Assembly: GCA_900696645.1 (NCBI GenBank)
Contig: CAADGV010000023.1
Span: forward strand, 62,001-126,000
Source: an uncultured Chlorobiota bacterium
GTDB lineage: Bacteria > Bacteroidota > Ignavibacteria > UBA10030 > UBA6906
Direction: 5' to 3'
DNA length: 64,000 nt
In this document: piece after piece, positions 25,475-32,428 of the stretch
Position numbering within the stretch: the first letter of the stretch is position 1
Layout: each line of letters starts with the position of its first letter
Made by a program: the position numbers and the translations under genes
The notes under the pieces: model-generated
What the model was told of the DNA's origin: nothing
The model's database searches: none
Seen by the model: the letters and a program-made list of their open reading frames with translations, nothing else

Positions 25475-26863
25475 ATGGAACAAGTTCTCACCTATCTCGA
25501 CCAAAACAAAGAGCGCTACCTCGCTGAATTAAAAGAGTTGCTCGCCATTCCCAGTGTCAGCACGAACCCCGACAACAAGGGCGACGTACAGCGTTGTGCA
25601 GGTTGGATTGCCGATCATATGACGAACATCGGGCTGCAAAACGTGAAAGTGATGCCGACTCCGGGCCATCCGGTGGTGTACGGCGACTGGCTGAACGCGC
25701 CCGGTAAACCGACCGTGTTGCTGTATGGCCACTATGACGTTCAACCGCCGGAGCCGCTTGAGTTGTGGACTTCGCCGCCATTCGAGGCGACGATTCGAGG
25801 GGAGAATCTCTATGCCCGCGGCTCGGCAGACGACAAGGGCCAGGTGTACATACATCTGAAAAGTATTGAAGCGTATATGAAGAATGTAGGTTCGCTGCCC
25901 GTCAACATTAAATTGCTGATTGAAGGCGAAGAGGAAATCGGCAGCGAACATCTTGTGCCGTTCGTTACGGAACACAAGGAGATGCTGAAAGCCGACCTCG
26001 TGCTCATTTCCGACTCTTCGATGTTTGCCAAAGGCGTTCCTTCCATTTGTTATGCGTTGCGCGGACTCGCGTACATGCAGATTGACCTCGTCGGGCCGAA
26101 CAAGGATTTACATTCCGGCTCGTTCGGCGGCACTGTGCACAACCCGATTCAGGCGTTGAGCGAAATCATCGCACAGTTACACGACAAGAATGGCAAGATC
26201 ACAATTCCCGGTTTTTACAAAAATGTTCGTCCGCTGAGCAAAAAGGAGAGGGATGCCTTCAAGAAGCTGCCATGGAGCGACAAGAAGTACGCGAAAGAGC
26301 TTGGCGTGGGACAGTTGTATGGCGAGAAGGGATTCTCGACGCTCGAGCGTGTGTGGGCACGGCCAACACTTGAGTGTAACGGTATTTGGGGCGGATTTAC
26401 CGGCGAAGGTGCAAAGACAGTACTGCCGTCGAAAGCTTCGGCGAAAATTTCCATGCGTCTCGTTCCAGACCAGAAATCGGATAAGATTGCAAAGCTGTTT
26501 GAGAAACACATCAAGAAGATTGCCCCGAAGACGGTCAGCGTCACGGTTCGCAGTCTGCACGGCGGCGAAGCGGCGATTACCCCCATTGATTCGCCCGGCG
26601 TGATGGCCGCGGTCGCGGCACTGGAGAAGGGCTTCGGCAAGAAGCCGTTGTACCAGCGCGAGGGCGGTTCAATTCCCATTGTTGTGCAATTCAAAGAAGT
26701 ACTCGGACTGGATACTGTGTTGCTCGGCTTCGGCTTACCGGATGAGAATGCGCACGCTCCTGACGAATTTATCAATCTTGATAATTTCTTCGGCGGTATG
26801 CGGACAAGCGCGCATTTCTTTGCAGAACTGCCGAACTACATGAACGGGAAGAAGAAGAAATAG
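25475..26863 (+). CDS. M20 family metallopeptidase (dipeptidase-like)
   Basis: A 462-residue cytoplasmic metallopeptidase. Zinc-site motifs are LLYGHYDVQPPEP (His/Asp), GSADDKGQ (bridging Asp), EGEEEIGSEHL (catalytic Glu and ligand), LISDSS, and APDEFI-like HAPDEFINL near the C-terminus (final ligand His). The dimerisation domain lies between about 200 and 320. It groups with the CNDP/ArgE-like M20 dipeptidases. I chose the ATG at 25475, 7 bp after AAAGGAG; an upstream in-frame extension lacks an RBS. A terminator follows. Confidence 0.93.
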   Translation: MEQVLTYLDQNKERYLAELKELLAIPSVSTNPDNKGDVQRCAGWIADHMTNIGLQNVKVMPTPGHPVVYGDWLNAPGKPTVLLYGHYDVQPPEPLELWTSPPFEATIRGENLYARGSADDKGQVYIHLKSIEAYMKNVGSLPVNIKLLIEGEEEIGSEHLVPFVTEHKEMLKADLVLISDSSMFAKGVPSICYALRGLAYMQIDLVGPNKDLHSGSFGGTVHNPIQALSEIIAQLHDKNGKITIPGFYKNVRPLSKKERDAFKKLPWSDKKYAKELGVGQLYGEKGFSTLERVWARPTLECNGIWGGFTGEGAKTVLPSKASAKISMRLVPDQKSDKIAKLFEKHIKKIAPKTVSVTVRSLHGGEAAITPIDSPGVMAAVAALEKGFGKKPLYQREGGSIPIVVQFKEVLGLDTVLLGFGLPDENAHAPDEFINLDNFFGGMRTSAHFFAELPNYMNGKKKK

Positions 26864-26888
26864 GCGAGGAAATTTTCCGGATGTTGAT

Positions 26889-26940
26889 TGTGGGGAAGGG
26901 CGTCGTTCGTTGCTTCTTCCCCACAGTTTCAATATATTTT
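26889..26940 (+). terminator. Probable terminator after the M20 peptidase gene
   Basis: TGTGGGGAAG (26889-26898) pairs perfectly with CTTCCCCACA (26916-26925) around a 17-nt loop. It is followed by GTTTCAATATATTTT, an interrupted U-tract. The 10-bp stem is strong; the tail is less typical. Confidence 0.5.
26910..26940 (+). promoter_or_regulatory. Possible tRNA-His promoter
   Basis: TTG (26910-26912) and TATATTTT (26933-26940) are 20 bp apart, ending 19 bp before the tRNA, similar to the Bacteroidota TTTG/TAnnTTTG arrangement. The TATATTTT element lies downstream of the terminator stem. Weak evidence. Confidence 0.3.
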
Positions 26941-26959
26941 CGTGTATTTCTAAGGTATT

Positions 26960-27033
26960 GCCGACGTAGCTCAGTTGGTTAGAGCACCAGATTGTGGATC
27001 TGGGGGTCGCAGGTTCGAATCCCGCCGTCGGTA
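26960..27033 (+). tRNA. tRNA-His (GTG anticodon), lacking encoded G-1 and C73
   Basis: A full cloverleaf is visible: acceptor GCCGACG (26960-26966), T8 A9, D stem GCTC/GAGC, anticodon stem CCAGA/TCTGG with loop TTGTGGA (anticodon GTG at 26994-26996), 5-nt variable loop, and T loop TTCGAAT. The base before position 1 is T and position 73 is A, so the G-1:C73 identity pair of most bacterial tRNA-His is absent. Pair 1-72 is G-T and the T stem has one A-C mismatch (27011/27023). CCA is not encoded. The discriminator A73 resembles alphaproteobacterial tRNA-His. Confidence 0.92.
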
Positions 27034-27128
27034 CTGACTTCTCCCACACACGAGGATTGCAGCAGTTACACATGTCTAACGTTTGACCAACCGAGGATCG
27101 GACCTCCAGAGCCCCCAGAGGCCGCTCA

Positions 27129-27803
27129 ATGAAAAAAATCCGCGTCTTACTTATCGAAGATAATCGCTTGCTCCGCGAGGGCCTTGCAGCCATGCTGAGA
27201 GAGCAGCCGGATATTACCGTCGAGCCCGCGTCGGGAAACAGTGATGCCGTGCTGAAAGGGAAGCGGTTGAAGCCCGATGTAGTTCTTCTTGATGTCGGAC
27301 TTCGAAGTCAAAGCAGTTTACGGGTACTCAAGCTGATTACAAAGAGAAGGCCCGACGCAAGAGTGATTGTCATGGATCTTGCTCCCGTTCACGCCGAGTT
27401 GATCGAGTATGTGCGGGCAGGTGTTGCCGGGTTTGTTCTGAAAGACGCGACGTTTGATGACTTTCTTAGAACAATCAGGGCTGTTGCAAAGGGAAGGAAG
27501 GTGCTTCCTCCCCTGATGACAGACTCCCTCTTCTCACAAATCATTGAACATGCCGTTGTGCAGAAGAAAAGAATTGCCTTCGCATCCGTGAAAATGACGA
27601 GCCGTGAACGCGAGGTCGTTGCGCTGATTGCAGAAGGGCTGAGCAACAAAGAAATCGCCAAACGCCTTTTTCTTGCCACAGATACCGTGAAGGGTCACGT
27701 GCACAACATTCTGGAGAAACTCGCCCTGCATACTCGCCTCGAGATCGCCTCGTACGCTCACGCAGAAAGTTCTTCCCTCAAGGCAAAAACTTCAACCCGC
27801 TAA
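27129..27803 (+). CDS. LuxR-type response regulator with altered switch residue
   Basis: A 224-residue NarL-like regulator. The receiver (1-125) has the acidic pair in LLIEDNRLL, acceptor Asp in VVLLDVGL and Lys in GFVLKDAT, but the switch Thr/Ser is an Asp (VIVMDLAP). The HTH (about 155-215) starts MTSREREVVALIAEGLSNKE with VKGHVHNILEKLAL. A linker (125-155) is rich in basic residues. The gene downstream encodes a protein similar to residues about 98-153 of this one. No kinase is adjacent. Confidence 0.9.
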   Translation: MKKIRVLLIEDNRLLREGLAAMLREQPDITVEPASGNSDAVLKGKRLKPDVVLLDVGLRSQSSLRVLKLITKRRPDARVIVMDLAPVHAELIEYVRAGVAGFVLKDATFDDFLRTIRAVAKGRKVLPPLMTDSLFSQIIEHAVVQKKRIAFASVKMTSREREVVALIAEGLSNKEIAKRLFLATDTVKGHVHNILEKLALHTRLEIASYAHAESSSLKAKTSTR

Positions 27804-27903
27804 TCTCCACCTCTAAAGGACCAGTCCCTTTTTCCACCCTTCGGGCTATACTTCCTGATTAGCCTCCTTGTTATGTTACATCCATTCAAAAGGATGGATA
27901 ATC

Positions 27904-28164
27904 TTGCCAGTCAAGCAGAGTTCCGGTCGTCATCATAAGCCGGAAAAGAAAACATCTCGTCCGAACAAAAGGAAGAGTATTGAAGATTTCGTCAAGGAAG
28001 GCGTGGAACGCTTCATTATGAGGGAATCCACAATCGAAGACTTCCTGAAAACGATGCGGTCTGCATCAGGAAAAGGGTTCGCATACACCCATCAGTTGAC
28101 GCAGGAAGTCTTCTCGAAAATCGTCAAAGAGGCAATCAGAAAACGTAAGCGGCAAGGGAAGTAG
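27904..28164 (+). CDS. Receiver-domain C-terminal fragment, related to the upstream regulator
   Basis: About 86 residues, with a basic N-terminus (KQSSGRHHKPEKKTSRPNKR). The rest matches the last part of the neighbouring regulator's receiver: FVKEGVERFIMRESTIEDFL here versus YVRAGVAGFVLKDATFDDFL there, and the similarity runs on through VFSKIVKEAIRKRKR. It thus holds only alpha4-beta5-alpha5 and the linker; there is no acceptor Asp and no HTH, and the conserved Lys is Arg. I propose the TTG at 27904 with AAAGGA 9 bp upstream; an earlier TTG at 27868 has no RBS. It may be a decayed paralogue or a small interaction module. Confidence 0.6.
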   Translation: MPVKQSSGRHHKPEKKTSRPNKRKSIEDFVKEGVERFIMRESTIEDFLKTMRSASGKGFAYTHQLTQEVFSKIVKEAIRKRKRQGK

Positions 28165-28190
28165 TTCATCCACAAACAGAAGGAGCAACA

Positions 28191-29759
28191 ATGCGGAAAC
28201 TGCGTATTGGTGTTATTGATTTGGTCAGCAAAGGACCGACGCGGGCGCTGTGGGCACGTGTCATGAACGCAAATCTCGCCAGCATCATGCCTCAGGCCGT
28301 TGCTCTCTGGTGCAAGGAAGAAGGCCATGACGTGACGTTTCTCTGTTACACCGGCTTCGAAAATCTTGCAGAAGAACTTCCGGCAGATGTTGATCTTGTC
28401 TTCATCGGAGCATTCACGGAAGCCGCGCAACTTGCGTACGCGTTGAGCAATCAATTTCAATCCCGGGGAGCGGTTACCGTAATCGGCGGGCCGCACGCCC
28501 GATGCTATCCGCAGGATGCGCAAAAGTACTTCGATTATGTTTTGGGCTTTACAGACAAGCGGATCATCAAGGATGTTCTTGATGATTGCTCGCACCATCG
28601 GCCGCTGGGAATCCGTCTTGCGGCGATGCAGCAGCCATCGCACATACCGGGTGTGCGTGAGAGGTGGGAATTTATCGAGTCCACGCTTCGGAAAGCTCCG
28701 CTGATAAAAATGGTGCCGATGCTCGGCAGCATCGGGTGTCCGTACACGTGCAGCTTCTGCATTGATTCAACAGTGCCATACCAGGCGTTGAGTTTTGATG
28801 TGATGAAGGACGATCTCCGGTTTCTTCTTACCAAATTCCGGCGTCCGCTCGTCGGGTGGCACGACCCGAACTTCGGTGTTCGATTCGATGATTTTATGGA
28901 TGTGATTGAAGAGGCAGTTCCGCCCGGCAAGATCGATTTCGTCGCGGAGAGCAGTCTCTCCCTCCTTTCGGAACCCCACATGAAGCGGCTCAAGCACAAC
29001 GGGTTCAAGGCGCTTTTGCCGGGGATTGAATCGTGGTACGATCTGGGCGAAAAATCCCGGACAGGTAGGGCGCAGGGAATGGAAAAAGTGCGGCAAGTGT
29101 CCGATCACGTCAACATGATTTTGAGGTACATCCCTTACATTCAGACGAACTTTGTGCTGGGGCTCGACTCGGATGCGGGAGCAGAACCCTTTGAACTGAC
29201 GAAGCGATTTGTTGATCTTACGCCAGGCGCATTTCCCGGTTACTCGCTTCTTTCGGCATTCGGACAGGCGGCCCCTCTGAATCTGGAATATCAACGTAAT
29301 GACCGTGTGATTCCCTTTCCGTTTCATTTTCTCAATAACAACGGCGCCATGAATTTGAAACCGCAGAACTATGCATGGTCCGAGTTCTACGGGCATGTGA
29401 TCGATTTGACCGGATACACATTCTCGCCGAAGGCAATTTTCCGGCGTGTGAAGGCAACCAACGCATTCGTTCCCCGATGGCTCAATGTGGTCAGGGCAAT
29501 CTCATCCGAAGGGTACGGGAGGATAAACCATTACACTGAAGTACGCCGAATGCTCGAGCATGATTCCAAGTTCAGGAATTTCTTCGAAAGTCAAACACAT
29601 GAGATTCCGCAATTCTATTCGGACAGCGTGCGGAAAGACCTCGGCTCGATGTGGCACTGGCTTCCCGAGGGCTCGTTGTATCACGACCCCAACGCATACC
29701 TGAAATCAGAATCGGAAATCAGTACAGCGATTGTTGAAGTTGAGCGTTTGGTTGCTTGA
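28191..29759 (+). CDS. B12-binding-domain radical SAM protein
   Basis: A 522-residue protein. The N-terminal half (about 1-135) has a Rossmann-like cobalamin-binding fold (LVFIGAFTEAAQLAY, VTVIGGPHARCYP) without the DxHxxG motif, as in many members of this class. The radical SAM core follows with the cluster CPYTCSFC (C183, C187, C190). The C-terminal third is not recognised. Substrate unknown. AGAAGGAG lies before the ATG, 26 bp after the receiver-fragment gene. A bidirectional terminator separates it from the convergent cysteine peptidase gene. Confidence 0.88.
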   Translation: MRKLRIGVIDLVSKGPTRALWARVMNANLASIMPQAVALWCKEEGHDVTFLCYTGFENLAEELPADVDLVFIGAFTEAAQLAYALSNQFQSRGAVTVIGGPHARCYPQDAQKYFDYVLGFTDKRIIKDVLDDCSHHRPLGIRLAAMQQPSHIPGVRERWEFIESTLRKAPLIKMVPMLGSIGCPYTCSFCIDSTVPYQALSFDVMKDDLRFLLTKFRRPLVGWHDPNFGVRFDDFMDVIEEAVPPGKIDFVAESSLSLLSEPHMKRLKHNGFKALLPGIESWYDLGEKSRTGRAQGMEKVRQVSDHVNMILRYIPYIQTNFVLGLDSDAGAEPFELTKRFVDLTPGAFPGYSLLSAFGQAAPLNLEYQRNDRVIPFPFHFLNNNGAMNLKPQNYAWSEFYGHVIDLTGYTFSPKAIFRRVKATNAFVPRWLNVVRAISSEGYGRINHYTEVRRMLEHDSKFRNFFESQTHEIPQFYSDSVRKDLGSMWHWLPEGSLYHDPNAYLKSESEISTAIVEVERLVA

Positions 29760-29784
29760 GTCGGGAGAAGAAGTAGCTTGCAGC

Positions 29785-29815
29785 AAAAAAAGGGCATCAG
29801 GTGGTGCCTTTTTTT
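29785..29815. terminator. Bidirectional terminator between convergent genes
   Basis: GGCATC (29793-29798) pairs with GGTGCC (29803-29808; one G-U pair) around a 4-nt loop, flanked by A7 (29785-29791) and T7 (29809-29815). It can therefore stop transcription from the radical SAM gene and from the opposing cysteine peptidase gene. Confidence 0.88.
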
Positions 29816-29836
29816 GTGTCTCGTTTGTCGGAGAGA

Positions 29837-30748
29837 CTATTCGTACACGGGCGAAATGCCGTAGTTGCTCGCCGCCCACAAGGCAAGGATGGAGGTAATG
29901 CCGGCGATCGCCCGCTTCTCGTCCTCATCGTGAATTACAAGACCGTATGTATCTGCAACAAAGTGCATGTTCTGAAGAACTTTGAACGCAGCCCTTCGAT
30001 TGATACTTCCGTGCCAGTAGTCCACTTGATCGAGAATCATCTGCTCGTGCCGGCGAAGAAATTCGCCCAATGAGAACACTCGCTTGCTCAGCGAAGTACG
30101 CGGCTTCGCAATCGTCATCAAGTCGGCGAGATATTGATCCCACAGCCGCGACAACGCCCGATTCTCCGGTCGGCGCAGATACCGGGCTAATTCAAGCGAG
30201 AACTTGGCTTTCGTTTGAACCCGAAACCGCGGAACAACAGGATGCAGGTCGTAGATCTTCTCCCAATGCTTCTCGTCAAATTCATCCTGCTCGTTGTAGA
30301 CCCACCGGCTTTTGAGTTCATTCCATGCAAGAATCGTGAGTACCGCCTCTTCGCGGCTGTCAAGAAGAATGAACTTGCCGCTTTCTGCTTTTACGACAGT
30401 GACCCAGTGGCTCCATTCATAAATACAAATAAGCACCGGAATGCCGCGGCGAAGAAACCGTACCAACTCTGTGCGGGCGCTTTCGGCGTCGTGCCTTCGC
30501 ACCATCTCCAAATCGCAGTCGTAGAACCGAGCCGCTCGTCCGAGTTGTACTTCGTCCGTTCCGTTTGCCGAGCGGCTTCCCGCAATGCGTGTAATGGTTC
30601 CCTCTTCTGCAAATATCCCGAGTGTGATAAGTGCATGCTTCAGCGCGAAGGGTCCGCACTGCCACAAGTTCGGTTGTTGTTGTATTCCCATTGACCACTG
30701 TTGTTGGAAAAGGCTATCAAAGCTATTCAAAGTTCGCCCCATTCGCAA
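29837..30748 (-). CDS. C39-like/papain-fold cysteine peptidase
   Basis: A 303-residue protein with a likely catalytic triad: Cys31 in WQCGPFALKHAL preceded by an oxyanion Gln, His114 in EWSHWVTVV and Asp130 in ILLDSRE. The peptidase domain covers about 18-135. The rest is helical with no match that I recognise, containing basic stretches and a Trp-rich end. There is no signal peptide or ABC transporter domain, so it is not a bacteriocin-exporter C39. It is divergent from the ATP-grasp gene; starts are 65 bp apart. Confidence 0.75.
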   Translation of the reverse strand: MRMGRTLNSFDSLFQQQWSMGIQQQPNLWQCGPFALKHALITLGIFAEEGTITRIAGSRSANGTDEVQLGRAARFYDCDLEMVRRHDAESARTELVRFLRRGIPVLICIYEWSHWVTVVKAESGKFILLDSREEAVLTILAWNELKSRWVYNEQDEFDEKHWEKIYDLHPVVPRFRVQTKAKFSLELARYLRRPENRALSRLWDQYLADLMTIAKPRTSLSKRVFSLGEFLRRHEQMILDQVDYWHGSINRRAAFKVLQNMHFVADTYGLVIHDEDEKRAIAGITSILALWAASNYGISPVYE

Positions 30749-30813
30749 CGGGTTCTGTTGCTTCTCCCTCGCGTATTTCAGATATTTTTTCGGGGGAAGA
30801 TCGAGGAATACCA

Positions 30814-31872
30814 GTGAAAACCAAGAAAACCAGAGTTCTCGTCCTCTACAACCAGGTCGGGAAAGATGAATATGAAGACTTACGCAAGGTTGACCCCCTT
30901 TCCTTGGGCTTCAAGACGGAATACCCCATCCATGTGTCCACTGTCAAGGAAGAGTACAACGCCATAGTCAAAGCCTTGCGGTCCGAGGGATTCAGGGCGC
31001 GGGCGGTCAATGTCGAAGAGAACCTGCACAAGCTGGAAACCCTGCTGCATCGAAACCCGCCGGATGTTGTGTTCAACCTGATTGAGTTTTTCCACGACAC
31101 ATCGAGACTTGAGGGATCGGTTGCGGGGATGTACGAAATTCACCGCGTAGCCTACACCGGGGCGCCGCCGTTTGCCCTTGAATTGTGCCAGCGCAAAGGA
31201 TTGACGAAGCAGGTTCTGCTGGCCAACGGCGTTCCGACTCCGCGCTTCCGACTTCTTTTCCACCCTACTGTTCCGAAACGACATGGGCTGCATTACCCGC
31301 TCATCATCAAGCCTGCGCGGGAAGATGGCAGCAGCGGCATCGACAAGGAATCTGTTGTATATGATTACTCCGGATTGACGTCACGACTCGAAAAGGTGTT
31401 CGCCACCTTTGCGCCCCCGATTATTGTAGAAGAATTCATTGAAGGGCGCGAGCTTCATGTTTCCATTTTGGGAAATGATCCTCCGGTTGTGCTTCCGATA
31501 ATTGAATTTGATTTTTCGGAATTTCTACCCGACCACCCGACGATTATCAGCTACGCGGCAAAGTGGGATCCGCTTGATGAAGCATATCATCGCATGCATT
31601 CGATGTGTCCGGCCAAACTCCCGAAGCGGGTTCAGAAGAAGATTGAAGAGATTGCGTTGCGCGCATACAAACTAACCGGATGCCGTGACTATGCCCGGCT
31701 TGACATCCGCCTCGACAAGAACAATCACCCGTTTGTTCTTGAAGTGAACCCGAATCCCGATCTGACGGAAGGCGTCTCCTTCATGGAGTCTGCGGAGAAG
31801 GCAGGGATTTCCTTTTCTGAAACGCTTAAAATGATAGTGGAATTTGCTTTGCAGCGAAAGCCGGTGAAGTAA
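30814..31872 (+). CDS. ATP-grasp ligase, D-Ala-D-Ala ligase-like
   Basis: A 352-residue ATP-grasp enzyme. The ATP site is in LIIKPAREDGSSGI and IIVEEFIEGRELHV; metal ligands are in DIRLDKNNHPFVLEVNPNPD. The N-terminal domain (1-110) is shared with D-Ala-D-Ala ligases, but the overall sequence is divergent, so the product may be another dipeptide-like or amide bond. The GTG start at 30814 has GAGGA upstream. It diverges from the cysteine peptidase gene and is followed 2 bp later by the convergent clpS stop codon. Confidence 0.82.
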   Translation: MKTKKTRVLVLYNQVGKDEYEDLRKVDPLSLGFKTEYPIHVSTVKEEYNAIVKALRSEGFRARAVNVEENLHKLETLLHRNPPDVVFNLIEFFHDTSRLEGSVAGMYEIHRVAYTGAPPFALELCQRKGLTKQVLLANGVPTPRFRLLFHPTVPKRHGLHYPLIIKPAREDGSSGIDKESVVYDYSGLTSRLEKVFATFAPPIIVEEFIEGRELHVSILGNDPPVVLPIIEFDFSEFLPDHPTIISYAAKWDPLDEAYHRMHSMCPAKLPKRVQKKIEEIALRAYKLTGCRDYARLDIRLDKNNHPFVLEVNPNPDLTEGVSFMESAEKAGISFSETLKMIVEFALQRKPVK

Positions 31873-31874
31873 GC

Positions 31875-32207
31875 CTATTCGGCCGGTTCAAGTGTTGCAG
31901 ACATTGAGCCTTTGCAGTTCGGCATCCGCCAATCTGCGCCGTACGATTCGATTTGTTGCTTCTTGTGTTCAGCCCGTTCTTTATGCGTTGTGTCAACAAT
32001 GACACGCTTCTTCGCATCCACCTCACATGCCATCTCGTACGCCGTTGCCATGCTGTGACCGAAAATATCCATCAGCATTTCGATCACATAGTCGTACGTA
32101 TGATCATCATCGTCGAGCAGCACGACATGATAGCGCGGGATGAGCCGGGTAACGTCTTCCTCAGTTACCTCGACATCTTCTTTTGTGAGAACGTCTTCGT
32201 TCGCCAT
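31875..32207 (-). CDS. clpS: ATP-dependent Clp protease adaptor ClpS
   Basis: A 110-residue adaptor that delivers N-end-rule substrates to ClpAP/ClpCP. The core YHVVLLDDDDHTYDYVIEML and the later AYEMACEVDAKKRVIV correspond to the ClpS fold and its ligand pocket. The start at 32207 gives an acidic N-terminal tail (ANEDVLTKEDVEVTEEDV), as usual; an upstream ATG would add an unrelated stretch. No clpA gene is adjacent. It ends 2 bp from the convergent ATP-grasp gene with no terminator between them. Confidence 0.92.
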   Translation of the reverse strand: MANEDVLTKEDVEVTEEDVTRLIPRYHVVLLDDDDHTYDYVIEMLMDIFGHSMATAYEMACEVDAKKRVIVDTTHKERAEHKKQQIESYGADWRMPNCKGSMSATLEPAE

Positions 32208-32358
32208 CGAAGTGGGTGATTTGGTAAGATAAGGTAGCAAATTTGAGTAGCAAGACGCAATTCTCCCGTTCACATGCCCGCCGGTCGTTTTCCCGGAATT
32301 GATTTAGAGCCACATTTCCGGTAGATTTAGAGGCGTGTTGATGCAAAAATGTTTGTAT

Positions 32359-32405
32359 TCCGCCTGAGGCGGACAAGCCCGCAGGTGGCGGATAAAGCCC
32401 GCCTG
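32359..32405. repeat. Palindromic REP-like repeat in the hisS leader
   Basis: A perfect TCCGCCT-G-AGGCGGA palindrome (32359-32373) overlaps two direct copies of GGCGGA(C/T)AA(A)GCCCGC (32368-32382 and 32387-32402). The second half can form another hairpin (CAGG...CCTG with GGC...GCC). It ends 24 bp before the hisS ATG. It looks like a REP-type element, or a structured leader. Confidence 0.6.
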
Positions 32406-32428
32406 TAATCCACTTTACGAGTTTCCCG

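Noticed and set aside
27815-27834. Possible terminator after the 27129-27803 regulator gene
   Set aside because: AAAGGA/TCCCTTT has a bulge and only a few bases of U-run; too weak to call, and the next gene may be co-transcribed.
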